Origin: G963678445 sp963678445 | Lineage (GTDB): Bacteria; Hydrogenedentota; Hydrogenedentia; Hydrogenedentales; G963678445 | Reading direction: 5' to 3' | Assembly (NCBI GenBank): GCA_963678445.1 | Contig: OY782877.1 | Location: 2,232,001 to 2,296,000, forward strand | Length of the DNA stretch: 64,000 nucleotides | In this document: piece after piece, positions 1-9,461 of the stretch | Position numbering within the stretch: the stretch's first letter is position 1 | Layout: every line of letters begins with the position of its first letter | Program-made: the position numbers and the translations under genes | The notes under the pieces: generated by a model | Databases searched by the model: none | Told to the model about the DNA's origin: nothing | Seen by the model: only the letters and a program-made list of their open reading frames with translations

Positions 1-1140
1 GGCCAGGATAGGATCGAAGGCAAGACTTTCCAGCAAGGGCGGGTTCGCCATGGGTGCACCGAAGGGATTACGGCCCAGTATTGCGGCCAGATCGAAGCGG
101 AATCCATCAACATGGTATTCGGAAACCCAATAGCGAAGGCAATCAAGCACCATGTTACGCACCATGGGGTTATTGCAATTCATCGTATTGCCGCATCCAC
201 TAAAATTGTAGTAATAGCCTTCCGGTGTCAGCATGTAATACGTCTGATTGTCCAAGCCGCGAAAACAGAACGTAGGACCTCGTTCATTCCCCTCTGCGGT
301 ATGGTTAAAGACGACATCCAGGATAACTTCAATTCCTGCACAATGAAACTGTTTAACCAGATTTTTAAATTCATCTACCTGCATCCCCAGTACGCCCGTC
401 GCCGCATATCCGGATTTGGGTGCAAAGAACCCGACCGTACTATACCCCCAGTAGTTATAATTCATCTGGCCCGTGATGGGATTGGGACGGGAGTTTTCAA
501 ACTCATCGAATTCATAAATAGGCATGAGTTCAATACAATTGATACCCAATTTTTTGAGATAGGGAATCTTTTCCATCAATCCCGCGTAGGTGCCGGGATG
601 TTTTGTCTGGGACGATGGATGTTGCGTCAAACTTCGAACATGCGCCTCATAAATCACCAAATCTTCGATAGGCGTGCTTAATTGACGATCGCCTTCCCAG
701 TCAAAATCTTCAAAGGTCAACAGACTTCGATAGGGAAAGAGATCCTCCCAGTTCGGTGAAACACCCCACTTACTTCGCCCACTAATGGCCTTAGCGTATG
801 GGTCAAGAAGTATTTTCGTAGAATCAAACCGATGCCCCAGCTCAGGTGCATATGGGCCCGCTACGCGATAGCCATACTCCAGGCGCTCAGGCTCCAGATC
901 GAAAACCGTCATACAGAACACATTCCCAATGCGGTACGATTCCGGGAAGGGGATTTCGACCATAGGCTCTGAATCCCCTTTTTTGAACAGGACCAAGGTG
1001 CAGGCGGTCGCGTGACGCGAAAAAACGGAAAAATTCACCCCGCCAGGCACCAGGGTGGCCCCGAAAGGCAGAGGACGCCCCAGGCGCATTTTATACCCCT
1101 GGCATTCATCGGTTGGATAAAAATCGATTCGTGCGCCCAT
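1..1140 (-). CDS. glgX: Glycogen debranching enzyme, GH13 isoamylase/GlgX type (partial, C-terminus off the left edge)
   Basis: The frame is open from the ATG at 1140 to base 1 (380 codons), so the C-terminal part is missing. The start reads MGARIDFYPT, followed by an N-terminal beta-sandwich of the CBM48/isoamylase type (LGRPLPFGATLVPGGVNFSV). The catalytic barrel then begins: VIYEAHVRSLT, a GH13 region I (DVVFNHTAEGN) and a region II (DGFRFDLAAILGR) whose Asp is the expected nucleophile. Family knowledge: these enzymes cleave alpha-1,6 branches of glycogen or limit dextrin in the cytoplasm. The start codon overlaps the stop of the STAS gene by one base (TGATG on the minus strand), so the two are probably translationally coupled. 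Assignment to GlgX rather than TreX or bacterial isoamylase rests on general similarity. It is the last visible gene of the minus-strand unit. Confidence 0.88.
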   Translation of the reverse strand, partial: MGARIDFYPTDECQGYKMRLGRPLPFGATLVPGGVNFSVFSRHATACTLVLFKKGDSEPMVEIPFPESYRIGNVFCMTVFDLEPERLEYGYRVAGPYAPELGHRFDSTKILLDPYAKAISGRSKWGVSPNWEDLFPYRSLLTFEDFDWEGDRQLSTPIEDLVIYEAHVRSLTQHPSSQTKHPGTYAGLMEKIPYLKKLGINCIELMPIYEFDEFENSRPNPITGQMNYNYWGYSTVGFFAPKSGYAATGVLGMQVDEFKNLVKQFHCAGIEVILDVVFNHTAEGNERGPTFCFRGLDNQTYYMLTPEGYYYNFSGCGNTMNCNNPMVRNMVLDCLRYWVSEYHVDGFRFDLAAILGRNPFGAPMANPPLLESLAFDPILA

Positions 1141-1481
1141 CACGATGCTTCCTTAAATGCTTCCAATGCGAGTTCCAGGCTGTCGTAGAGCTCGAAGAAA
1201 CCGATAAATCCGGTAATGCTCATTGTGTCCTTAATCTGTTCCTCCAGGGCCGACAGGGCAATGCGGCAATTGTTAGCCTCCGTCTGCCGGTACACATACA
1301 AAAGCATGCGCAACCCCGCACTGGACATAAAGGTAACCTCCTGCATATCAATAACGACCGCTTTGTTTTTCATTAAAATCGGTTTGAATGCTTCCTGAAT
1401 GCCCGGCGCGGTTGTCCCATCAATTTCACCCGAAAGCTTTGCAACAGTTATTTCATTTTGTTCATGGAATAGTACCGTCAT
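1140..1481 (-). CDS. STAS-domain anti-sigma factor antagonist
   Basis: This 113-aa protein is a single STAS domain. It has the family signature VVIDMQEVTFMSSAGLRMLL, where the Ser in SSAGLR is the residue normally phosphorylated by an anti-sigma kinase and dephosphorylated by a PP2C/SpoIIE phosphatase. Its length is typical of SpoIIAA/RsbV proteins. The start is supported by GGGGA four bases upstream. The same transcription unit begins with a SpoIIE-type phosphatase (10282-11943), the expected enzyme for activating such an antagonist. No kinase of the RsbW/SpoIIAB type is visible in the window. I infer partner-switching control of a sigma factor or an enzyme; the target is unknown. Confidence 0.9.
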   Translation of the reverse strand: MTVLFHEQNEITVAKLSGEIDGTTAPGIQEAFKPILMKNKAVVIDMQEVTFMSSAGLRMLLYVYRQTEANNCRIALSALEEQIKDTMSITGFIGFFELYDSLELALEAFKEAS

Positions 1482-1513
1482 AGATTCCCCAGTCTCTTTT
1501 TAAAGCAATATCG

Positions 1514-3352
1514 TCAGCTCTTCATATCTACAGGAACCAGCGTAACCTTAACGCGCAGTGACTGATTCGCCGTGGGTAGATTCACCGTCAGTTGTTCAGG
1601 ATCAAATTTGTCATACGGTTTTCCGTCTATGCTCACACTTTCGATTCGTATACTTCGTCTGGGGAGGATATCGGGAGATACTCGTAATACCCTTCCCTCA
1701 AAACCATTCGGATGAGGTTTAAAATAGAGATTCAACGGTCGCTTGGTGATTAACAGATTCGTATAGACTGCGGACAGGAAACACAGTTCCGTGGAATGGT
1801 ATGCGCTCATGGAATGACTTCCTTTAAGGCGCTCATTGCCGAGCAGATAAGGCAGGCCATTCGCCAGTACATTGAAGTAGATAGCCCCGTCATCATGGTC
1901 CAGGAAGAAGGCGTTATAGAAAGCAGCCGCCTCGCGGGCATGTTTCAGATAGGCCTTATCCCCCAACGAACCATTTAAAATCAGGTAAGCCAGAATCGCC
2001 TGTTCCTGTTGCCACCAAGCCTTACGGTCATGCCATACAAAGCGGTATTTTTCCTGCCCACTAGCCAGAGTGCGTTCCATGACGTCATACCAACCGCCAC
2101 GTTGGGTATCGGAGCCTATGGGGGGCATCAGGTTGGCAATCCTGCGTGCCAACGTGACATAAGCGTCATTCGGTCGCATGTGATGAATACGCATCAGATT
2201 CCAGGCGATTTTCAAGTTATGCCCCACCACGGCGCGATCCTGTTGCCAGCCCCAAGTGCGATCCGGACGCCAGTCTTCAAAAAAACGCTCTTGCACAAAG
2301 GGGGAATAGTCGGGTTCGGGAAAGCGCTCCGCGATCGTGTCTGCGGTATGCGCCAGAAAATCCGCATATTCCTCCTTGCCCGTTGCCAGCCAAAGATTAA
2401 TCAGATAGGCGGGGGCATGATCGCCCACTGAGTTCCAGTTTTTCTTTGCACGGTTATTCCCCCGATCCAGCGTTGGCGAATGCGGATCAAGGGTAATGGG
2501 ATCGATGTGGGAAAAATAGCCGCCTTTATCCGTATCCTTGTAAAACTTTTCAAAGAGTTCGATAGTTTTTTCTGTATCATGCAGGATACGGGGATCGCCC
2601 GTCAGACGATAGGTCTGGATGGGGCCAGCCAATGCATATATCTGCTCATACATCGGAATCGAATCGTAGTCATCACCGAACTCTGAGGTGAGTAATTTCT
2701 GCTCCCGTTCCCCCGACACCCGTATTCCATGATACCAGTAAATCAAATCCTCATCCGGGTCGTAAAAACGCATATGATCCCGGAGATACTCCGTTCCCTT
2801 CTCGGCCGTTTCAAGAAAGAAATCATTACCCGTAAGCATATAGGCAGACGCCATGCCATACACAAGCCGGGATATGGTATCCGTCTCCTGCAGAAAATCC
2901 CCCTTCTTGGCTCCAGCAAGATGTAGAATGGTGCGGTAATTCTTAAAATCGATATCCCATTCGGGATGATTGAACTGCCAACGCATATAGCTCGAAGCAA
3001 TAGCGTTGAGTTGGTTGACCCACCAGTCGGGCTCCTCATGCCGATACCTATCCGGGTTATCCCCAGGAAAGACCAGCGACTTGGCCTCGAAATAACCTGC
3101 GTCCCCCTCCGGATAAAAAATGCCATACACATACACAAACTGCCCCTCATCCAGGAGTTCCGCCATTCGACTGGTGCAATCGATATACGATTCACCCAGA
3201 TTCTGGGTTATGCGCGCATACGCATTACTTGCAAGATGGACCATATATTGCTGCCCATCGCTGGTTTCCAGGCCGAAGCTGCGTTCTGCACGAATGGCCT
3301 TATGCACATAGCCCGCTATGGTATCGGAAAACGTAAATCCATGAGTTGGCAT
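1514..3352 (-). CDS. AGE-family (N-acylglucosamine 2-epimerase-like) sugar epimerase/isomerase
   Basis: This 612-aa protein is longer than the usual 400-aa family members. Residues 110-500 form the (alpha/alpha)6-barrel with familiar AGE signatures: DKGGYFSHID, WNSVGDHAPAYLINLW, TWGWQQDRAVVGHNLKIAWNLMRI, GGWYDVMER and KAWWQQEQAILAYLIL. The first ~100 residues and the last ~80 (a beta-rich RVLRVSPDILPRRSIRIESV segment) are extra modules. Family knowledge: AGE-superfamily enzymes interconvert free or N-acylated sugars such as GlcNAc/ManNAc, mannose/fructose or cellobiose/glucosylmannose. No signal peptide is seen, so it is probably cytoplasmic. The start has GGAAGGGG just upstream. It sits between the STAS gene and the SUMF-like lipoprotein, spaced 32 and 50 bp, and fits a carbohydrate role alongside GlgX. 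The substrate cannot be deduced. Confidence 0.75.
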   Translation of the reverse strand: MPTHGFTFSDTIAGYVHKAIRAERSFGLETSDGQQYMVHLASNAYARITQNLGESYIDCTSRMAELLDEGQFVYVYGIFYPEGDAGYFEAKSLVFPGDNPDRYRHEEPDWWVNQLNAIASSYMRWQFNHPEWDIDFKNYRTILHLAGAKKGDFLQETDTISRLVYGMASAYMLTGNDFFLETAEKGTEYLRDHMRFYDPDEDLIYWYHGIRVSGEREQKLLTSEFGDDYDSIPMYEQIYALAGPIQTYRLTGDPRILHDTEKTIELFEKFYKDTDKGGYFSHIDPITLDPHSPTLDRGNNRAKKNWNSVGDHAPAYLINLWLATGKEEYADFLAHTADTIAERFPEPDYSPFVQERFFEDWRPDRTWGWQQDRAVVGHNLKIAWNLMRIHHMRPNDAYVTLARRIANLMPPIGSDTQRGGWYDVMERTLASGQEKYRFVWHDRKAWWQQEQAILAYLILNGSLGDKAYLKHAREAAAFYNAFFLDHDDGAIYFNVLANGLPYLLGNERLKGSHSMSAYHSTELCFLSAVYTNLLITKRPLNLYFKPHPNGFEGRVLRVSPDILPRRSIRIESVSIDGKPYDKFDPEQLTVNLPTANQSLRVKVTLVPVDMKS

Positions 3353-3402
3353 TGCCCTACCCCTTCCTCTTGCATTGATTTTTATCTCTGTGGCGCCAGT
3401 CG

Positions 3403-4479
3403 TTAATCGGCTACACTATCTCCTCCAATACGCACAACACGAAAACCCAAATCGCAATAACTTATCCATGGATAATTGGTGTCGGTACGATAGGTGACCC
3501 AAGGGTGATTGTTAGTGTAAGGATGCCATCCCCCGCCCCGTCGTTGCCGATATGTCCCAGAGGTTTCATCCACAGGATCTGTCTGCGCATCAAACGAATA
3601 CAACGAGTACCAATCCTCAACCCATTCCGAGACATTCCCACACATATCCAACACGCCAAAAAGAGACTGACCTAGAGGATAACTGCCGATATCGGTGGTG
3701 TGCCCTACAGAGCCGGAAAAATTGGCGTACTGCGCTACGATCGACAGGTCAACGAACCAGGTACTCATATCAACCCCATCCGTTCCCCAAGGTAACGGTT
3801 CGCCGGAATCCCCCCTGGCCGCATATTCCCACTCAGCCTCTGTTGGCAAACGATAACCGGTTTTCCCATAGACCGTACAAGACCAGTCGGCGAGATCATA
3901 AAGGATATCCACCCCCTCAATTTCACCCAGCATGTTGGCGTAAAAAGCAGCTCCATACCAGGTAACATAGACTACCGGACGGTTTTCCATTCCCGGTAGC
4001 ACTTCGAATGCCCCTTTACACAGCGTATGAGTAAAGCCGTTCTCTTGATCCACCGCACTCTTTTCCGCATCAGGCATGTCGTTTGGATTAAAGACAATCT
4101 GGCACGGCGTATCCTCATACAGAGCATCCATGTTGATAAGTTCCTGGGAATCGCCCTGGGCATTCATCACCGTCACAGCAAAATCATTGCAGGAACCGCT
4201 CGACAAATACCCCCGGTAATTGGCGTAATTCAATACATCGCAAAATTCCTGATTCGTGACTTCATACGTACCGATTTGATAATCCCGACTCAGCGTAACC
4301 TCATGCGTGGGGCCCATCGCTCCCAGATCCTCCCCATAGCCCATGCCAAAAGTTCCCGACGCTATGTGTGTCAAAGGCGGAATATCAGGCGTTTTGGGTG
4401 CCCACAAGGGGCAACCAGAAAAGAGGGAAAAAAACGCCACAGTTGCGCAGAACGTGGTGATACGGCGTAGCTTCTTCAT
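3403..4479 (-). CDS. Formylglycine-generating-enzyme (SUMF1/FGE-sulfatase)-domain lipoprotein
   Basis: An N-terminal type II signal peptide ends in LFSGC, so the protein is probably lipidated. The SUMF1 fold follows: SGTFGMGYGED, HEVTLSRDYQIGTYEVTNQEFCDVLNY, RPVVYVTWYGAAFYANML, GYRLPTEAEWEYAARG, FGVLDMCGNVSEWVEDWY, then a C-terminal YRTDTNYPW...DLGFRVVR. These are the standard family blocks. Most exported members of this family are not true sulfatase-maturing enzymes; some bind ligands or modify other substrates. The start at 4479 (MKKLRR) is preferred over an in-frame ATG 12 bases upstream because the latter abuts GGAGGG with no spacing. It lies 14 bp or more from the membrane-protein gene upstream in the unit. 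A precise function is not inferable. Confidence 0.82.
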   Translation of the reverse strand: MKKLRRITTFCATVAFFSLFSGCPLWAPKTPDIPPLTHIASGTFGMGYGEDLGAMGPTHEVTLSRDYQIGTYEVTNQEFCDVLNYANYRGYLSSGSCNDFAVTVMNAQGDSQELINMDALYEDTPCQIVFNPNDMPDAEKSAVDQENGFTHTLCKGAFEVLPGMENRPVVYVTWYGAAFYANMLGEIEGVDILYDLADWSCTVYGKTGYRLPTEAEWEYAARGDSGEPLPWGTDGVDMSTWFVDLSIVAQYANFSGSVGHTTDIGSYPLGQSLFGVLDMCGNVSEWVEDWYSLYSFDAQTDPVDETSGTYRQRRGGGWHPYTNNHPWVTYRTDTNYPWISYCDLGFRVVRIGGDSVAD

Positions 4480-4505
4480 AATATCAATCATCCCTCCGTT
4501 TGAAT

Positions 4506-5093
4506 CTATTGCAAAATTTCCTCTGTTGTTGAAGATTCAGCGACCCCAAACATCGTAATTTTTTGCCCAATCCAATACAGACACGGCACAATAAGAGCCC
4601 AGGCCACAGCGCCTATCGCAATACTCAGAAGTGCGGGCGAACGCAGCACAATGGTTCCCATACGCGTAGCATTCGAATAAATAAGCAGGGCAAAAACCAA
4701 GCCTAGCAGCGTGGTGTATTTCAGCCTGCCATACATCTGCATCACGTACCCGTACAGAAAGAAACCAAAATTCAGCCATAGCACCAGGATCCACTCTGGA
4801 CACAACGGTGCAGGGACAAGCCAACGTCCCGGCTCAGCCACCACATACACCCCCGCTACGCCCATCATACTGTCCAATAAAAAACCAATAACACCTGCTG
4901 AAAGCATCAACAGAAGACGTCGCCCCTTCTCAGGGATAAGCGAAATATACAAGGCATGCACTATCAGCATGACCACTAGCCCCCGCCAGGGAACCCCATG
5001 TCGCGCTCCTCCATACGTCATGAAGACGATAAAAAAGAAGAACAACGGTGAACTTTTAAGCAACCAACCCGATGCTTTCTTTCTGTCGTTCAT
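4506..5093 (-). CDS. DUF2878-like integral membrane protein
   Basis: This ~195-aa protein has about six hydrophobic segments. They include SSPLFFFFIVFMTYGG, LVVMLIVHALYISLI, LLLMLSAGVIGFLLDSMMG, CPEWILVLWLNFGFFLYGYV, YTTLLGLVFALLIYSNATRMG and ALLSIAIGAVAWALIVPCLY. The order and the LLDS..GV...P...LW..FG pattern resemble DUF2878 inner-membrane proteins, from memory. ATG at 5093 is chosen over GTG at 5096 because a G-rich tract lies directly upstream. No catalytic motif is visible. It sits between the first ThDP enzyme and the SUMF-like lipoprotein in the same strand run. Confidence 0.6.
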   Translation of the reverse strand: MNDRKKASGWLLKSSPLFFFFIVFMTYGGARHGVPWRGLVVMLIVHALYISLIPEKGRRLLLMLSAGVIGFLLDSMMGVAGVYVVAEPGRWLVPAPLCPEWILVLWLNFGFFLYGYVMQMYGRLKYTTLLGLVFALLIYSNATRMGTIVLRSPALLSIAIGAVAWALIVPCLYWIGQKITMFGVAESSTTEEILQ

Positions 5094-5163
5094 CACCCCC
5101 CCTACGATATGTCCGTTGATTCACACCACGAAGCCACTCTAACCCCTGTGTACCGCAGCAGCA

Positions 5164-6849
5164 TCAGTCATCCAGCTTCCCATAGGTAAGATTCAAAGGC
5201 GGCTCAAGCTCCGGTTCAATGATGACCTCAATCAAAACGGGACCGGTCGACGCCAGAGCCCGCGTAAAGGCCGCTTCGAATGCTTCGATTTTCTCGACTT
5301 TGAACGCCAATGCACCACAGGCCTGGGCATACGCCGTAAAATCCATATTATGAAAGTCATTAAAAACTTCCTTGCCCTCATGCGTCATCTTGTGCATCAT
5401 TTTGATGATGGAAAACTCGGAATTGTTGAATACGATCCAGATGACAGGGATTTGATGTTGTATGGCAGTCATGAGTTCATAGCCCGCCATCAGGTAATCG
5501 CCATCGCCACAGCCGCAGATAACACGGCGCGTTGGGTCGGCGCACTGGATGCCAATGGCCGCATTGACATTGGAAGCCATCGGCCCGAAGATACCAGGAT
5601 TCTGGAATATCTGATGCTTGTTTAACTGCATATAAGCATGCATCCAAAGCATATGGGCGCCCGCGTCCCCCAATACGATGCTATTCTCCGGTGCAAGTCG
5701 TCCGATTTCACGCGCCAACAGACCGGGGTGTACTTTTTTACTGTTGGAAGAAAACGTCTCCTGATAAAATCGTTCTGTAGCCACAGGAATTTGGGCAACA
5801 GGGAGATCAAACTGCTGCAAGGCCTTGTCCAAGGCCAACACCGCCGGTCGTATATCAGAAACCATACCCATATCCGGAATATAATCCCGATTGATCTGAT
5901 CAGGATCGATATTGACATACAGCAGCGTCTTGTTTTCATAGATAGTCGGGTTCCATCGCCAGGTAGCCCACTTGCCAAAGGAATTCCCCAACGCCAAAAC
6001 AACATCGGACTCAACCAATACGCGATGCGCGCTTTTATCGCCCGAAACCCCAGTCACCCCATAGCACAGTGGATGATTCTCGGGTAGAATGCCCTTGGCA
6101 TCCATGGTGGTAATAAAGGGAATCTGATAACGTTCCAAAAACTTCTGAACCTCCGACTCCGCATGACTTCGTACACATCCATAGCCCAGAATAGCCAGAA
6201 TCTTCTTGCGTTCCCGCAAGGCCTCTGAAAGTACCTTTGCAAAAGTCGCAATCGATTTTTCTGCTGGAAGTACAGGCTGTATATCCAGCTTGATATCCCG
6301 ATAGTTAGTAACCGTACGCTCCTTCTCATCGCTTACCGGGAAATCAAAGTACGGCACATCAATATGTACAGGGCCGGGCCGCCCTTCAAATGCCAGATTC
6401 ACCGCAGCCTCCATAATGTCACAGGTCTTATCAGGATGGTCGATGAAAAAAGAGCGCTTGGTTGTGGCGGCAAACATTTCCTGCTGATTCGGCGTACGAT
6501 ACAGGCCGGTTGCCTCGCCTAAATCGCCCTTGCCGCGGAATTTTTCCGCGGCATAGGACGTGATCGCCAGCACGGGTAGTGAATCGGAATAGGCGACGGC
6601 CATGCCGGAGAACAGGTTAAAAGCACCTGGTCCGGACACAGCCGCACAGACCCCAAGTTTATCCGTAAACATCGCATATCCACAGGCCATAAACGCACCC
6701 GCCTGCTCGTGTTTCGGAATGATACATTTCATACCCTCCGAATGCTTGACCGCCATCAGCAAATCAGCAATGGACTGTCCAGAGCCAGAGAAAACCGTAT
6801 CTACTCCGATGGACTGCAAATTCTTCACGATTGCTTCACATATATTCAT
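5164..6849 (-). CDS. Thiamine-diphosphate-dependent enzyme, acetolactate synthase/decarboxylase superfamily (copy 1)
   Basis: This 561-aa protein has the three-domain order PYR, central, PP. The PYR domain carries the proton-relay Glu48 in IIPKHEQAG. The PP domain has the ThDP/Mg motif starting GCGDGDYLMAGYEL and ending at IVFNN. FEGRPGPVHIDVP is the usual signature between the PYR and central domains. Family knowledge: members cleave or join C-C bonds next to a keto group (acetolactate synthase, benzoylformate or indolepyruvate decarboxylase and others). The substrate is not predictable. ATG at 6849 is preferred because GGAGG lies five bases upstream; a GTG start five codons earlier is weaker. 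It is paralogous to 7809-9461, with a DJ-1/PfpI gene between them. No regulatory small subunit (IlvN) is present, which argues against a standard biosynthetic acetolactate synthase. Confidence 0.87.
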   Translation of the reverse strand: MNICEAIVKNLQSIGVDTVFSGSGQSIADLLMAVKHSEGMKCIIPKHEQAGAFMACGYAMFTDKLGVCAAVSGPGAFNLFSGMAVAYSDSLPVLAITSYAAEKFRGKGDLGEATGLYRTPNQQEMFAATTKRSFFIDHPDKTCDIMEAAVNLAFEGRPGPVHIDVPYFDFPVSDEKERTVTNYRDIKLDIQPVLPAEKSIATFAKVLSEALRERKKILAILGYGCVRSHAESEVQKFLERYQIPFITTMDAKGILPENHPLCYGVTGVSGDKSAHRVLVESDVVLALGNSFGKWATWRWNPTIYENKTLLYVNIDPDQINRDYIPDMGMVSDIRPAVLALDKALQQFDLPVAQIPVATERFYQETFSSNSKKVHPGLLAREIGRLAPENSIVLGDAGAHMLWMHAYMQLNKHQIFQNPGIFGPMASNVNAAIGIQCADPTRRVICGCGDGDYLMAGYELMTAIQHQIPVIWIVFNNSEFSIIKMMHKMTHEGKEVFNDFHNMDFTAYAQACGALAFKVEKIEAFEAAFTRALASTGPVLIEVIIEPELEPPLNLTYGKLDD

Positions 6850-6945
6850 TGCGGCCTCCAACACGGTAGCGACATATACGTTCTGTTGCGATGGGCGCCC
6901 AATCCCATCCGCCTAGACACACAGTCTGGAGACTTCTACGCTGAT

Positions 6946-7701
6946 TCAATCCGCTAAGATTTCTACGAGTTTCTCTCCAAAGGCAATAGAGGACTCCACG
7001 GAAAGCGCCGTAACAATGTTCCCATCTACAGCCACACTGGGATTATCACGATTGGCATCTTCAGGGGAAATACACTTACCCTTGGGACCCACCGCATCTG
7101 TCACGATATCCTCAAGAGGAAACAAAAATCCGGGGGTACAGGCATCGGTTGCCTTGTTATCCGGAGTTTCGCCATAAAGATCAAAAGTAAGATCAACGTC
7201 AAAATCCCAGGCGCGTGGATGCGCGGTAACCGTTCGGCCATGAATGATGCTCTTATAGCCATTATCCGGATCGCGGGTAAACACCAATACCGCAACGGCG
7301 TAACAAATGGCGGCCACTAATTTATCCGACTTGTACGCGTCCAGAACCAGTTTATGCAGCGGGATATTATTGGCCAGATCGAGCATAGTACCCAGACCGC
7401 CCGCCATCACAATTCCGTCATAGTTCTTCATATCCAGATCGGAAAAAAGCACTGGATTGGCCCATTCATTACTGGCGACCAATTCCTTTGTGCGATCACA
7501 CACTGCTTGTGGATTCACCTGATAGTTTTGCATCGGATCCATAAAAGACGGATCTACACTAATAACAAGCGGAAGTGGCTTACGACCCCGTGGCGTCGCC
7601 AAGGTCAAATCATGACCCGCCTTCCTCAAAGCATCCCAAGGGGCTTGCAATTCCTCCGCCCACACACCATAGTTCGTCGCCGCAACAATCAGTTTAGCCA
7701 T
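6946..7701 (-). CDS. DJ-1/PfpI (class I glutamine amidotransferase-like) family protein
   Basis: At 251 aa it matches the Hsp31/HchA-like branch in length. The nucleophile elbow is AAICYAVAVLV, with Cys133 followed by Ala-Val instead of the commoner Cys-His. GIVMAGGLGTMLDLANN is the usual preceding loop, and Glu residues near position 16-17 (WAEELQAP) fit the acid next to the cysteine. Family knowledge: members include chaperones, glyoxalase III, proteases and isocyanide or aldehyde-handling enzymes. The start has GGAG eight bases upstream. Its position between two ThDP enzymes that make or break alpha-keto/aldehyde carbons suggests, by inference, handling of a reactive carbonyl product such as a glyoxal. 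Confidence 0.84.
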   Translation of the reverse strand: MAKLIVAATNYGVWAEELQAPWDALRKAGHDLTLATPRGRKPLPLVISVDPSFMDPMQNYQVNPQAVCDRTKELVASNEWANPVLFSDLDMKNYDGIVMAGGLGTMLDLANNIPLHKLVLDAYKSDKLVAAICYAVAVLVFTRDPDNGYKSIIHGRTVTAHPRAWDFDVDLTFDLYGETPDNKATDACTPGFLFPLEDIVTDAVGPKGKCISPEDANRDNPSVAVDGNIVTALSVESSIAFGEKLVEILAD

Positions 7702-7808
7702 GTCTTTTTCTCCAATAACGGCCTGTTATACAGGTGTTTTTGTAGCGTCATCCTCTACGAAAGGCACTCAGCCGATGCAGAGAATAACCATTTCCGCTGA
7801 TAGAAATT

Positions 7809-9461
7809 TTAGCCCCACATTTGATATGGAGGTGCCGCGCAACTTACCCATGCATCAATCAGCACAGGCTCATTCGCGGATAACGCCTCCTGAAACGCCG
7901 TTTCAAAATCCACGGTAGTGCGCACCAGATAAGACCGAAGTCCGCACGCTTTACCAACCGTAGAGAAATTCGGAGTTGGCCACATATTGAACGCTTCATC
8001 TCCGTTGTACACACTCAGGTGCATCAATTTGATGCTGTTGAATTCCCCGTTGTGAAAAACAATCCAGATCACGGGGATTTTATATTGGACTGCGGTGAGT
8101 ATCTCGAAACCGGCCATCTGAAAATCCCCGTCCCCACAGCCACAGATGACGCGGCGCTTCGGATTTGCTTTCTGCACGCCCAGCGCGGCATTGACATGAA
8201 CCGCCATAGGACCGAAAACGCCCGGGTTTTGATAGTTGTTGTTGTTGTTTAACAGGGAATGATTCGCCAGCCACAGCATATGACTACCTGCGTCACCCAG
8301 TAGAATGGCCCCTTCCGGGAGATTTCGCGACAAGACCTGCACCAGTGCACCGGGGTGCATACAATCCGGATCTTCTTGCTCAATTACACGGAAGGCGATT
8401 TTGTCAATAACAGGTTTCCAGGTTGCCGCCGGAGTTTTCATTTTCTTCAGTCCAGAAAGCAAGGCGGTGATCGCAGGCTTCGCATCTGCCGCCATGCCAT
8501 AGTCTGCTGGATAAACTCGGTTGATCTCCTTCGGATCAATGTTGATATGCATCAAGATCTTCTCTTCATAAATACGGGCATCAAATTTAAAGGTGGACCA
8601 CTTCGCGAACGAATTACCGATAGCCAGAACAATATCGGCTTCGCGTAATGCTGCATGCGCCCCCGGGTCACCGGCCACGCCCGTCATCCCGACGGATAAC
8701 GTCTGTTCTTCAGCGAGCACCCCTTTCCCATCCATCGTCGTCATAAAGGGAAGCTGATACAGATCTACCAACGCTTGGGCCTCCGCCTCGGCATGACTAC
8801 GCGTAACCCCATGCCCAAGCAGAAGAAGAATTTTCTTCCCCCCCCGAATAGCCGTATCCAGTACTTGCACAAACTGCTGTATCTTTTTCGTAGTAGGAAG
8901 TACTGGTTTCTTTATCAACTCAATGGGACGGTAATTAGGAACCTCCTCCTTCAGCAAATTATAGGGCACATCAATGTGTACCGGTCCTGGTCTTCCCTCA
9001 AAGGCCAGGCGAATGGCCTGTTCCAGTACAATTGAGGTATGCGAGGGATTTTCGATACTAAACGTACCCTTTGTGCAAGCCCTGAACATACGACGCGAAT
9101 CAGGGGTACGGTATCGCCCAGACGTCTCCCCCAAATCGCCTTTACCGAGAAAATGGTTTGGCACATAGGCGGTCACCGCCAGAAGGGGAATAGAATCCGA
9201 AAGCGCCACGGCCAACCCGGAGAAAAAATTGAAGGCACCCGGTCCGCCGACCCCCATGCATGCCCCTAATCTATCGGAGAACATGGCATAGCCACAGGCT
9301 CCAAAACAGGCCGCCTGTTCATTACGTGAAATAATGCCCTCAACACCTTTCGATGCATCAAGCGCAAATAACATATCGGCATTGGCCTGTCCCGAACCAG
9401 CAAAAACCGTGTCTACGCCGATGGACTCTAAGGTGGCGACAATGGCATCACTTACGTTCAT
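7809..9461 (-). CDS. Thiamine-diphosphate-dependent enzyme, acetolactate synthase/decarboxylase superfamily (copy 2)
   Basis: This 550-aa protein is a clear paralogue of 5164-6849, with matching blocks such as ESIGVDTVFAGSGQ, Glu48 in ISRNEQAA, FEGRPGPVHIDVP, GHGVTRSHAEAEAQ and GCGDGDFQMAGFEI with the closing VFHN. The second copy has His-Asn at the end of the ThDP motif where copy 1 has Asn-Asn. ATG at 9461 is chosen because AAGGAG lies six bases upstream; the GTG at 9476 is less likely. The coding start overlaps the end of the cupin gene by 14 bases, so translation is probably coupled. Two divergent full-length copies in one operon suggest either a hetero-oligomer or two successive steps. 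The substrate is unknown. Confidence 0.87.
   Translation of the reverse strand: MNVSDAIVATLESIGVDTVFAGSGQANADMLFALDASKGVEGIISRNEQAACFGACGYAMFSDRLGACMGVGGPGAFNFFSGLAVALSDSIPLLAVTAYVPNHFLGKGDLGETSGRYRTPDSRRMFRACTKGTFSIENPSHTSIVLEQAIRLAFEGRPGPVHIDVPYNLLKEEVPNYRPIELIKKPVLPTTKKIQQFVQVLDTAIRGGKKILLLLGHGVTRSHAEAEAQALVDLYQLPFMTTMDGKGVLAEEQTLSVGMTGVAGDPGAHAALREADIVLAIGNSFAKWSTFKFDARIYEEKILMHINIDPKEINRVYPADYGMAADAKPAITALLSGLKKMKTPAATWKPVIDKIAFRVIEQEDPDCMHPGALVQVLSRNLPEGAILLGDAGSHMLWLANHSLLNNNNNYQNPGVFGPMAVHVNAALGVQKANPKRRVICGCGDGDFQMAGFEILTAVQYKIPVIWIVFHNGEFNSIKLMHLSVYNGDEAFNMWPTPNFSTVGKACGLRSYLVRTTVDFETAFQEALSANEPVLIDAWVSCAAPPYQMWG

Noticed and set aside
112..681. Long plus-strand open frame opposite the debranching enzyme
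   Set aside because: Antisense shadow of the GlgX coding frame; no RBS and no protein-like motif.
5164..6849. Acetolactate synthase IlvB for branched-chain amino acids
   Set aside because: No IlvN, IlvC or related genes nearby and two divergent copies with cupins; a superfamily-level call is safer.
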